NCBI GenBank assembly: GCA_031425275.1
Contig: JANPJA010000057.1
Coordinates: 62,001-126,000 of the forward strand
DNA from: JAIVGV01 sp031425275
GTDB taxonomy: Bacteria; Acidobacteriota; Blastocatellia; Pyrinomonadales; Pyrinomonadaceae
Direction of reading: 5' to 3'
Length of the DNA: 64,000 bases
Both the position numbers and the translations under genes were made by a program. Under the pieces are notes generated by a model. The model saw nothing but the letters and a program-made list of their open reading frames with translations. It did not search any database and was not told the origin of the DNA. Position 1 is the first letter of the stretch, and the number at the start of each line of letters is the position of its first letter. Below are positions 9,201 through 15,581 of this stretch, piece after piece.

Positions 9201-10508
9201 GTGGCGGCGGGCGAGGGGGGCCTGCGCATCTACGACGTGGCGCAGATCGATCACAAGGGCTTCTCGGAGCGCATCACGACCGCGCCCGTCTCGCGCTTCG
9301 GCCAGCGTTTCTGGGTCAAGTCGAAATACGCGACGGCCGTCGCCGCGCCCTCGACCCTCGCCGTCGATCCGCTGCGCAAGCGTTTGCCTGAAAATCAGGA
9401 GGGGCCGATCCACCCGCTCTACGGCTACATCTACGTCGCGGACAAACACGAGGGCCTCATCCTCGTCGGCGCGGGGACGCTCCTCGACGGCGATCCGCTC
9501 AACAACTACCTCAAACGCGCGCTGACGTGGAACGAGAACGGCGTGCTCGACGGCGCGAACAACCTCCAGATCGCCGGCACGCACGCCTACGTCACGACCG
9601 ACGACGCGCTCGTCATCATCGACATCAACGATCCGCTCAAGCCGAAAATCGCGAGCCGCGTCGCGCTCAAGCACCCGCGCGCCGTGGCCGTCCAGTTCCG
9701 CTACGCCTTCGCCGTGGACGAGGACGGCTTGAAGGTGTTGGACGTGACCGATCCGTCGCGCGCCAGTCTCGTCGAAGGCGCGGCCGTGCCGCTGCGTCAC
9801 GCGCACGACGTTTACGTCGCGCGCACCTACGCCTATGTCGCGAACGGCAAAGACGGCGTCGCCATCATCAACGTCGAGCGGCCCGAAGCACCGAAGCTCG
9901 ATCAGATGTTTACGGCTGAGGGACAGATCAACGACGCTCATCAGGTGAAGGTCGCGATGACGAACGCGAGCCTCTTCGCCTACGTCGCCGACGGCCACAA
10001 CGGGCTGCGCGTCCTGCAACTGACCGACCCGGAGACGATGCCGAATTACGCCGGCTTCAGCCCGCGCCCCGAGCCGCGTCTCATCTCGACCTTTAAGACG
10101 AAGGGGCCGGCCGTCGCCGTCTCGAAGGGACTCGACCGCGACCGGGCGGCTGACGAGAGCGGCAACCAGATCGCCGTCTTCGGCCGCCGCGGCGCGCGCC
10201 CCTTCACGCTCCCCGAAATGCAACGCATGTATCTCAAGGACGGTCGGCCCTACACCGTCTCCGACACGCCCACCGCGCCCGCGCGCGACTCCAAAGTCCA
10301 GACAGCACTGAATGCACCCGCGCCCGCCGCGGCAGAAGAGCAACGGGGAGCGGGGAGCATACCGGGAGAAGTCAGTCGGACAACCCTCATGCTCCGCCAT
10401 TCGCGGATTTTTATCGGGGGCGCGGGACTCGCGAGCGCGGCGGGACTACTCTTTGCCTTGTTCGGTTGGCGCAAGCTGCGGCGCGCCAAACACGACACGG
10501 TTAAGTGA
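6282..10508 (+). CDS. Ten-haem c-type cytochrome with C-terminal LVIVD repeats and membrane anchor
   Basis: 1408 residues from a TTG start preceded by GGAG seven bases upstream. An N-terminal hydrophobic helix (LTFLIAAVVTAALLAFGV, residues 25-42) is a signal or anchor. Ten CxxCH motifs lie between about residues 83 and 875: CVACH, CSYCH, CGECH, CTACH, CMVCH, CADCH twice, CFACH, CFGCH and CTDCH. From about residue 880 to 1310 are at least five LVIVD-type repeats, recognisable by YAYVA followed by a hydrophobic-aspartate turn (LRIYDV, LVIIDIND, LKVLDVTD, VAIINVERP), a likely beta-propeller. A second hydrophobic helix (IFIGGAGLASAAGLLFALFG) and a basic tail close the protein. It is presumably periplasmic and moves electrons; donor, acceptor and substrate are unknown. 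Confidence 0.85.
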   Translation: MEINRNNFTGAFETGVNGAADRLKLTFLIAAVVTAALLAFGVARSSANAGRAGSNTRAGATAAQTPAASATEKKEVSPLPEGCVACHAQIEPMHVTDSGKIEKGDRDGQNLSCSYCHGGNPATKIKEEAHVRPRFPREWERDGKPSSANPERGITLMNRESWEFVRFVNPADLRVTQKTCGECHGAEVAANDNSMMRHGAMLWGAALYNNGGFPLKDSRFGEAYSDETGAPLRLIQTPQPTREQQLAKGWIPFLDPLPRWEISQPGNILRVFERGGKRRLEVGLPDREEDPGRPDKGLSPRGLGTNNRTDPVYLGLQKTRLLDPTLNHLGTNDHPGDFRSSGCTACHVVYANDRSPVNSGSYARFGNTGTSASADTSIPKNEPGHPVKHQFTNRIPTSQCMVCHMHPGTNMVATYTGMMWWDNETDGDKLYPAKQHNPSQDEEQEKLNRNPEGASLRGLWSERKFKDRVSPDDFLVRVGEPFGELNRSFKRIQLGDAHGHGWLFRAVFKRDRRGRVLDSEGRVVENPTAEQLGRAVAYQDSDNVELKSKPPAGQPVHLKDIHLEKGMHCADCHFRQDAHGTGILYNEPRAAIEISCADCHGTIRERAKLLTSGFAAGQGIKDGKLIDEERGRNLRAPRSGNKDITRNLYARDAAGQKIPVFELAPAAGLKKTKQGADGKETTVELKQGEIVQNSLVEPGKWWRVKQTIDTLDPKSKDYNELSRYAKTVRRDNQTWGDVPAKDDELAHADKSMTCFACHTSWMTSCFGCHLSMKANRKMPNRHNEGEDSRNYTTYNFQVLRDDVFMLGRDGTVTGNRVAPVASRSAVLVSSQNQSREWIYSQQQTVSAEGFSGQSFSTHVPHTVRTTETRGCTDCHLSKENDNNAWMAQLMLQGTNFVNFMGRYVYVAAEHSLEVVPVTEHEEPQAVIGSTLHKLAYPDFHQKFVDGGRRLKVFFEHVGNPEVLQVQLRGEYAYVAAGEGGLRIYDVAQIDHKGFSERITTAPVSRFGQRFWVKSKYATAVAAPSTLAVDPLRKRLPENQEGPIHPLYGYIYVADKHEGLILVGAGTLLDGDPLNNYLKRALTWNENGVLDGANNLQIAGTHAYVTTDDALVIIDINDPLKPKIASRVALKHPRAVAVQFRYAFAVDEDGLKVLDVTDPSRASLVEGAAVPLRHAHDVYVARTYAYVANGKDGVAIINVERPEAPKLDQMFTAEGQINDAHQVKVAMTNASLFAYVADGHNGLRVLQLTDPETMPNYAGFSPRPEPRLISTFKTKGPAVAVSKGLDRDRAADESGNQIAVFGRRGARPFTLPEMQRMYLKDGRPYTVSDTPTAPARDSKVQTALNAPAPAAAEEQRGAGSIPGEVSRTTLMLRHSRIFIGGAGLASAAGLLFALFGWRKLRRAKHDTVK

Positions 10509-10513
10509 ATACT

Positions 10514-10650
10514 TGTAGGGGCAGGGCTTGTCCCTGCCCGCTGCGCGTCAGCGCGAATCAAGATGCCCGGTCATTCAATGTCGAATGGCCGGGCATCTTG
10601 GTTAGCAGCCTCTCGGCCGCTTGCGGGCAGGGACAAGCCCTGCCCCTACA
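10514..10650. repeat. Nested palindrome: 28-bp perfect inverted repeat around a terminator hairpin
   Basis: Positions 10514-10541 and 10623-10650 are perfect 28-bp reverse complements. Each arm itself contains the imperfect palindrome GGGCAGGG...TCCCTGCCC. Between them sits a second hairpin (10560-10599). A related copy lies at 6161-6228, so this is a dispersed intergenic element of MITE-like form with no coding capacity. Confidence 0.85.
10560..10599. terminator. Hairpin between convergent genes
   Basis: An 11-bp stem (10560-10570 with 10589-10599) continues through a wobble pair into five more pairs (10572-10576 with 10583-10587) and a six-base loop. It can serve as terminator for both the cytochrome gene and the convergent gene ending at 10678, although no long T-run is present. 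Confidence 0.5.
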
Positions 10651-10677
10651 ATTTGTTCATACGCCCGTCGTGCACCT

Positions 10678-11562
10678 TTACGTTTTCGACTTCATCCACC
10701 CGACGCAGCGTTCGAGGTGAGCGCGCATCCCGGCGCGCGTGTCCTGATGTATGCGGCCGTGGCCGGGCAGCACCCACTCGAAACTGTAGTCGAGCAGCCG
10801 CTCCATCGAGCGAATCTGTTCGGGCCACGAGTGCCAGCAGGCCGTGCGAAAGGCCGTGAGGGTTGCGCGCGCGGGCGACCACGCGAGGTGATCGCCGGTA
10901 AAGAGGTACTTGTCGCGGTAGAGCAGTACCGCGTGCCCGCGCGTGTGGCCGGGCGTGGGGATGACGATAAGGTCGTCGTCGAGACGGACATCCGCGTCGC
11001 CTTCCAAAGCTCGCTCGAAGCCGTGGCGGGCCGCGCCGTCGCGCTCGTGCATGATGCGCTCGCACCCGAAGCGGCGCGCGTAGCGCTCGTGGTCGGCCAC
11101 GTCGTCGCGGTGCGTGAGGAACATCGTGCGGACGCCGCCGAGGGCGTCGATATTATTGGCGAGCCGCGTGGAGTAGCGCGGCGAATCGACCAGCACGTTC
11201 CCCCCTCCGTCCGCCCCGCGCACTATCAAATAACTCCACGCGCCGAAGCTCGATTCGGCGGTGTAGCCGCAGAAACGGACGTTTTCCGCGACCGTGGCGG
11301 GGAAAGATTCGGCGGCGGCGCGCGTGTCGTATTTCTGCCCGCGCGCCGTGCCGATGGAAGAGGTGGGACACGCTATGAGGGCTTTCAACGCGCGCTCAAT
11401 TTCCGACGCCGACTCCGGCTGTCGATAGACGCTCGACTGATCTCCGTGATCGCGAAACGTCGCGGGCGCGATCTGCCGGCAGGCGTCACAGTCGATGCAC
11501 GAGGCATCGACGTAGAAATCTCCGGCCACGTTCTCCGTCAGACGTTGTGCGGCGTCAGCCAT
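10678..11562 (-). CDS. Ferredoxin-like / metallo-beta-lactamase-fold fusion protein
   Basis: 294 residues from the ATG at 11562; an upstream start would add 43 unlikely residues. The first about 80 residues hold a single-cluster 4Fe-4S ferredoxin signature (VDASCIDCDACRQIAP, then LIACPTSSIG). The rest is a metallo-beta-lactamase fold: THRDDVADHERY corresponds to the HxHxDH metal motif with its first His followed by D-D and D-H, then VIPTPGHTRGHAVLL, LFTGDHLAW and LPGHG. The family is known from many bacteria but its substrate is generally unassigned; a redox-coupled hydrolase or thiol/sulfur chemistry is a guess. It is transcribed toward the cytochrome gene and may be monocistronic. Confidence 0.8.
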   Translation of the reverse strand: MADAAQRLTENVAGDFYVDASCIDCDACRQIAPATFRDHGDQSSVYRQPESASEIERALKALIACPTSSIGTARGQKYDTRAAAESFPATVAENVRFCGYTAESSFGAWSYLIVRGADGGGNVLVDSPRYSTRLANNIDALGGVRTMFLTHRDDVADHERYARRFGCERIMHERDGAARHGFERALEGDADVRLDDDLIVIPTPGHTRGHAVLLYRDKYLFTGDHLAWSPARATLTAFRTACWHSWPEQIRSMERLLDYSFEWVLPGHGRIHQDTRAGMRAHLERCVGWMKSKT

Positions 11563-11688
11563 GAAGCTTCGATGAGGGCGGCCGGGTGTCGGATGTCGGA
11601 CGGCCGCGCTTTTTATCAGCCCCCGACTCAACGCCGGCAACATCAGACACCTCTCGTCGCACTCGCACGCTTTTCTTCCGGTCGCGCT

Positions 11689-11776
11689 CACAGCTCACAG
11701 CTAACAGCTAATCGCTAACAGCTAACAGCTAATCGCTAACAGCTAATCGCTAATCGCTAACAGCTAATCGCTAACA
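11689..11776. repeat. Direct heptamer array (CTAACAG / CTAATCG)
   Basis: About a dozen consecutive 7-bp words of the type CTAACAG and CTAATCG, all in one orientation, fill the gap between the beta-lactamase-like gene and the upstream region of the ferredoxin/MBL gene. Unlike most arrays in this window no opposite arm is present. Confidence 0.85.
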
Positions 11777-11777
11777 C

Positions 11778-12749
11778 TCACTTGCCGAGTCCGGCGATCA
11801 GAATGTCCGAGAGGCGCGACATCAGGATGAGCGCGGGGTTATCGGCAGTCCAGTCCGGCCCCGGCATGTCGTCGCAGGTGATGGCGATGGCGATGCGGCC
11901 GCGCGGCGAATAGACGATCCCGACACTGCTGCGGAGCGCGTCGAGCGCGCCCGACTTGGTGGCCTTGGGCACGCGCCACAGCGAGCGGCCGATGGCGTCC
12001 TGCCCGCGCTCGCGCTTCAACAACTCGATCATTTCCTTCGACGCTTCGGCGTTAACGACCTCGCCCCGTTCCAGCTTCTCCAACAGCGTGATCATCTCGC
12101 GCGGACTGCTGCGCCCCAACCCGTAGCGCGCGTTTTCGGGCCGCTTCCCTTCCTCGCTCACGCCGCCGCCGAAGACGCGGCGCATGAGGCGTGTGTCGGA
12201 GAGGCCGAGCGACGCCATGCGCGCGTTGACGGCGTCGGCCGTGACCGCGTCGATGACGAGGTTGGTCGCCGTGTTGTCGCTCAACAGCATCATCAAGTTA
12301 ACGGCGTCGCGGAAGGTGAGTCGCAGGTTGTCCGAGAGTTCGTTGAGGATGCCGGAGCCGCCGACCTTCTTCTCCTTCGTCAGCACCAGTTCGTCCGACC
12401 ACTTGGCGCGCCCCCCGGCGACGCGCGCGAACGCCTCGATTAACACGGCCAGCTTGATCGTGCTGGCGGTGCGGACGCGCTCGTCGCCGCCGAGCGAGTA
12501 GGCCGCGCCGGTGTCGAGGTTTTTGGCGTAGAGCCGCACCGTGCCGCTGAAAGCGGCCGTCTCGGAGCGGACGCGCGCGTCGAGCCATTCGGGCGCGCGG
12601 GCGGGCGTCGAGGGCGAAGGGACTAAGGGAGGCGTTGACGAGTTAGTCGGTGAAGAAGGCGGAACGGGCGTCGGCGTCTGCGCCGCGACAATAATGCCGG
12701 AGCAGACTGCGATGAGGGCGAGCGCGAAGATACGAGTCGGGATGCTCAT
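11778..12749 (-). CDS. Class A beta-lactamase-like serine hydrolase, exported
   Basis: 323 residues. A signal peptide (IFALALIAVCSGIIVAAQ) and a Pro/Ser/Thr-rich linker precede the catalytic domain. The three class A motifs are present: STIK (Ser96, Lys99), SDN (157-159) and KSG (265-267) in place of the usual KTG. The omega-loop glutamate (Ambler E166, ExxLN) is not clearly recognisable: the region reads SEEGKRPENARYGLGRSSP. It may therefore be a penicillin-binding relative or a slow enzyme rather than an efficient beta-lactamase. Its start lies 37 bp from the end of the upstream M20 gene, so the two are probably co-transcribed. Confidence 0.8.
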   Translation of the reverse strand: MSIPTRIFALALIAVCSGIIVAAQTPTPVPPSSPTNSSTPPLVPSPSTPARAPEWLDARVRSETAAFSGTVRLYAKNLDTGAAYSLGGDERVRTASTIKLAVLIEAFARVAGGRAKWSDELVLTKEKKVGGSGILNELSDNLRLTFRDAVNLMMLLSDNTATNLVIDAVTADAVNARMASLGLSDTRLMRRVFGGGVSEEGKRPENARYGLGRSSPREMITLLEKLERGEVVNAEASKEMIELLKRERGQDAIGRSLWRVPKATKSGALDALRSSVGIVYSPRGRIAIAITCDDMPGPDWTADNPALILMSRLSDILIAGLGK

Positions 12750-12786
12750 CGTCGTTAAATCTCCCGGCGCGGTCAGGGCGGACGCC

Positions 12787-14112
12787 TCAGCGCGCCGACT
12801 TATGACGTTCGAGGTAGTCGAGCACGACGTTTGACATGACCTTGACGCCGACGACGAGGCTCTCTTCGTCCACGTCGAACTCGGGCGTGTGCCACCCGGC
12901 GGTGATGCCCTTCGCGCGGTTGCCGACGCCGAGGAAATAGTAGAAGCCCGGAATGATCTTCTGATACTGCGAGAAGTCTTCCGCCGGCATGAAGGGCTTG
13001 ATGGCGAGCGCGTTCGCTTCGCCGACGACGCGGCGCATGGTCGGCAGCGTCTCCTCCACCAGCGAAGGCTCGTTGTAGGTGACGGGGTTGCTGCCTTCCA
13101 AATTCAACTCGTAGGTCGCGCCGTAAGCGGCGGTGACGTTTTGCAGCGTCTCGCGCATCAGGGCGAGAGAGCGTTCGCGCACGTCGTTGTTGAGCGTGCG
13201 CATCGTGCCCGTCATCTTCACCTCGGAGGCGATGACGTTGAATCGCTGCCCGCCGGAAATCGTGCCGACGGTGATGACGAGCGGCTCCAGCGGATCGATC
13301 CGCCGGCTGCGGATGTTTTGCAGCGCGAGCACGCACTCGGCGGCGACGACGACGGCGTCCACGCCCCGGTGCGGCTGCGCCCCGTGCGCCCCCTTGCCGC
13401 GGACGACGATGTTGAAAGTATCCGAGGATGCCATCGCCGGCCCTGAATGGTAGCCGATCTGCCCGGCCTGTAAGTTCGGCTCGGTGTGGAGGCCGAAGAT
13501 GGCGCGGGGGCGCGGGTTCTCCAACGCGCCTTCCTTGATCATCAGCGGCGCGCCTCCCTCCTCGCCCGGCGGCGGCCCCTCCTCGGCGGGCTGGAAGATG
13601 AACTTCACCGTCCCGTTGATCTCGTCACGCATCTTGCTCAAAACTTCGGCCGTGCCCAAGCCCACGGTCGTATGTACGTCGTGGCCGCAGGCGTGCTTGA
13701 CGCCCGGGTTTTGCGACTTGTACGGCACGTCCATCGTCTCGTTGATCGGCAGCGCGTCCATGTCCGCCCGCACGGCGACGACGGGGCCGGGCTTCGCGCC
13801 TTTGAGGAGCGCGACGACGCCGTGACGCCCCACGCCCGTCTTCACCTCGTCAAACCCGAACGCCTTCAGCCGCTCGGCGACGACCCGCGCCGTGCGCTCC
13901 TCCCGGTTCGACAGCTCCGGGTGCATATGAAAATCGCGCCGCTGCTCGACGAGCCGCGCTCGCAGGGCTTCGGCCGCCTGCGACACGCGCCCCTCGCGCG
14001 CGGCATCGGCCGCCGCGCCGCCAGACGCGCGCGCCGCGCCCGGCTGACGAATCGCGACAGTAAGAAACGACAGCGACATGGCAACGGCGGCAATGACAGC
14101 GGCTCTTTTCAT
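12787..14112 (-). CDS. Exported M20-family amidohydrolase (N-acyl-amino acid hydrolase type)
   Basis: 441 residues with a signal peptide (AVIAAVAMSLSFLTVAI). The M20D motifs occur in order: HMHPELSNREERTA, VRADMDALPINE, HACGHDVHTTVGLGTA (metal ligands), QPAEEGPPPGEEGG (catalytic Glu and ligand), GLHTEP and MPAEDFSQYQ. This family hydrolyses N-acyl or amide bonds of amino acids (hippurate, IAA-conjugate and similar hydrolases) with two metal ions. Length matches the family. The signal indicates periplasmic or secreted action, and the downstream beta-lactamase-like gene suggests a shared role in processing exported amides or wall fragments; this is inference. Confidence 0.85.
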   Translation of the reverse strand: MKRAAVIAAVAMSLSFLTVAIRQPGAARASGGAAADAAREGRVSQAAEALRARLVEQRRDFHMHPELSNREERTARVVAERLKAFGFDEVKTGVGRHGVVALLKGAKPGPVVAVRADMDALPINETMDVPYKSQNPGVKHACGHDVHTTVGLGTAEVLSKMRDEINGTVKFIFQPAEEGPPPGEEGGAPLMIKEGALENPRPRAIFGLHTEPNLQAGQIGYHSGPAMASSDTFNIVVRGKGAHGAQPHRGVDAVVVAAECVLALQNIRSRRIDPLEPLVITVGTISGGQRFNVIASEVKMTGTMRTLNNDVRERSLALMRETLQNVTAAYGATYELNLEGSNPVTYNEPSLVEETLPTMRRVVGEANALAIKPFMPAEDFSQYQKIIPGFYYFLGVGNRAKGITAGWHTPEFDVDEESLVVGVKVMSNVVLDYLERHKSAR

Positions 14113-14200
14113 CTAAACCCTCCCCGACGCGAATCATTGGTGTGAATCTGTGTCGGCGCAATTTACTTCATTCACCCTCCGGCGACAATGGCCGCAAGAG

Positions 14201-14228
14201 AAAAGGCCCCCGCCGTCAGGCGGAAGCC
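14201..14228 (-). terminator. Intrinsic terminator for the secreted-protein gene
   Basis: On the minus strand a 10-bp stem with two G-U pairs (14228-14219 with 14214-14205) closes a four-base loop and is followed by TTTT at 14204-14201. It lies downstream of the gene ending at 14333 and its duplicated tail. Confidence 0.7.
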
Positions 14229-14265
14229 CTTCCCCGTCGATTCGCCCGCAGCTCTCGCTAGCAGA

Positions 14266-14325
14266 CTACTTGCCGTTGTCGAAGTACTGGATGCACTGAC
14301 CCTGATTCGGGCCGGACGATTTGCG
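14266..14325 (-). pseudogene. Duplicated C-terminal tail of the upstream secreted protein
   Basis: Ten bases after the stop codon of the gene at 14333-15169, a different frame on the same strand reads RKSSGPNQGQCIQYFDNGK and stops. This matches that gene's own end (SSFKNQGDCVSYVSNGK) nearly residue for residue. It has no start of its own and looks like the remnant of a tandem copy, or an alternative tail reachable only by frameshift or recombination. Confidence 0.7.
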
Positions 14326-14332
14326 CCCGGGC

Positions 14333-15169
14333 CTACTTGCCGTTGCTGACGTAAGAGACGCAGTCGCCTTGGTTCTTGAACGAAGAACCGTCGGCGCGCT
14401 TCACGGTCTGCCAGCCACCCGCCTTGCAGGCATCCTTGGTCATCGCGACGCGGTAGGGCTCGAAGTCGTACGTGAAGCAGTCGTCGCCGTAGCCGAGTTT
14501 GAGCACATCGACCGCTGTGGTCAGCGCGGGATTGCCACTGCCCTGATTGACCCCGAACCCGCCGACGATGACGGCGTCAGGGTTCGCGCCGACAATCGTC
14601 GCCCAGGAGACGAAAGTGTCCCGGTTGGGGGCGACGTTGATGGGGTTGGAAGACCACCAGATCGCGGTGCCGCCACTGTAGGCGTCCCACGACTGCCAGA
14701 GGCCGCTCTGCACCGCGCCCTGCGACGTGTTGTAGACGGGCTCAAAGACGAGCGTGGTGAAGCCGCCGGGGGCCGCGCCGTTGATATCGACCTGAATGTT
14801 GAGGGCGGCCACCTGCTGGGCCGAGCCCGCCGTGCGGTAGGTCGAGTAGCCGATGGCGTCAACGTCCGCGAGCGCCGTGCCGACGTGGTCGAAGTTGAAG
14901 AGTGTCGCCTTGTCGGCACCTGTCGGCGTCACCAGCTCGTAACTGCCTATGCCGGAGGGCGGCGTGGCCGGGCCGGAGCGGACGGAGCCGTCGCCGGCGT
15001 TACGTTTGTAAAGCACCCAGTTATTGGTCGGGGGCGTGTTCTCCGGCTGCTCGACGATGTCAGAACCGGTGACGACCACGGTCTCACAGACGGCGGCGTA
15101 ACCGGCGACGGCGGCGAAGGTGGCCGCGATGGCGACCAGAGCGATCACGAGAAATCTTTTGGCTTTCAT
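14333..15169 (-). CDS. Secreted protein of unknown function with NQG-C C-terminal motif
   Basis: 278 residues. The N-terminus is a clear signal peptide (FLVIALVAIAATFAAVAGYA). The mature part is rich in aromatic and small residues and looks all-beta (WVLYKRNAGDG, GIGSYELVTPTGADKATLF, AALNIQVDINGAAPGGFTTL). It ends in DACKAGGWQTVKRADGSSFK followed by NQGDCVSYVSNGK, a cysteine-containing tail that I recall at the end of other secreted bacterial proteins. The two tail cysteines may pair. No enzymatic motif is seen. A TAGGAGA ribosome site precedes the ATG. A tail duplicate lies downstream. Confidence 0.75.
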   Translation of the reverse strand: MKAKRFLVIALVAIAATFAAVAGYAAVCETVVVTGSDIVEQPENTPPTNNWVLYKRNAGDGSVRSGPATPPSGIGSYELVTPTGADKATLFNFDHVGTALADVDAIGYSTYRTAGSAQQVAALNIQVDINGAAPGGFTTLVFEPVYNTSQGAVQSGLWQSWDAYSGGTAIWWSSNPINVAPNRDTFVSWATIVGANPDAVIVGGFGVNQGSGNPALTTAVDVLKLGYGDDCFTYDFEPYRVAMTKDACKAGGWQTVKRADGSSFKNQGDCVSYVSNGK

Positions 15170-15581
15170 CTTTGCTGATATCTCCTAGGGGCAAGCAGTC
15201 GCGAAATGATCGCGACGCGGGGGGGTTGAGGGTTGAGGGGCACAGAACAATAGCTCCCTGCTGCTGATAGACAACGCATCACCCCGGCGCGACGGCGAAC
15301 ATCCGAGGCGCACCACGGGATGCAGCACCTGCGAGGCCGCGACCGGGCCGGTGCTGACTGAAATTAAATTGAGCAGTATTTGCGGAACAGAAGGTTGAAG
15401 CGAAAAACTACCTTCACGGCGAGTGCGCGATTCCGACGGGCTGTCGAACGTCTCAGCGGCCAAGCAGACGGCAACAGTGCTCAAGCATAACTATCCAAGC
15501 ACGGTGGACATTATTTGAAGTTCCCAGACCTGTCAACTGGTGCGAGTTTAATAAATTCTTAAATCCGAAGGGTTTCCACTT
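15170..15581. other. Intergenic region with short GTTGAGG repeat, no gene recognised
   Basis: This gap lies upstream of the secreted-protein gene and downstream of the acyl-CoA ligase gene, both on the minus strand. It contains a short direct heptamer repeat (GGTTGAG, around 15223-15238) and an AT-richer stretch near 15355-15380 and 15530-15575. A 99-residue open frame on the minus strand has no recognisable domain and composition unlike its neighbours, so I do not call it a gene. Confidence 0.4.

Noticed and set aside
6282..10400. Long open frames on the opposite strand of the cytochrome, metH, lipid enzyme and LarA-like genes
   Set aside because: High-GC DNA keeps antisense frames open. 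Their translations are Arg/Val/Asp-rich without domains, whereas the chosen strand shows full catalytic motifs.
11689..11776. CRISPR array
   Set aside because: Repeat units are 7 bp and contiguous with no spacers; no cas genes in the window. The same holds for the other arrays.
15185..15484. 99-residue minus-strand open frame upstream of the secreted-protein gene
   Set aside because: Overlaps the probable leader and a GTTGAGG repeat, lacks any domain or signal, and has codon use unlike neighbours.
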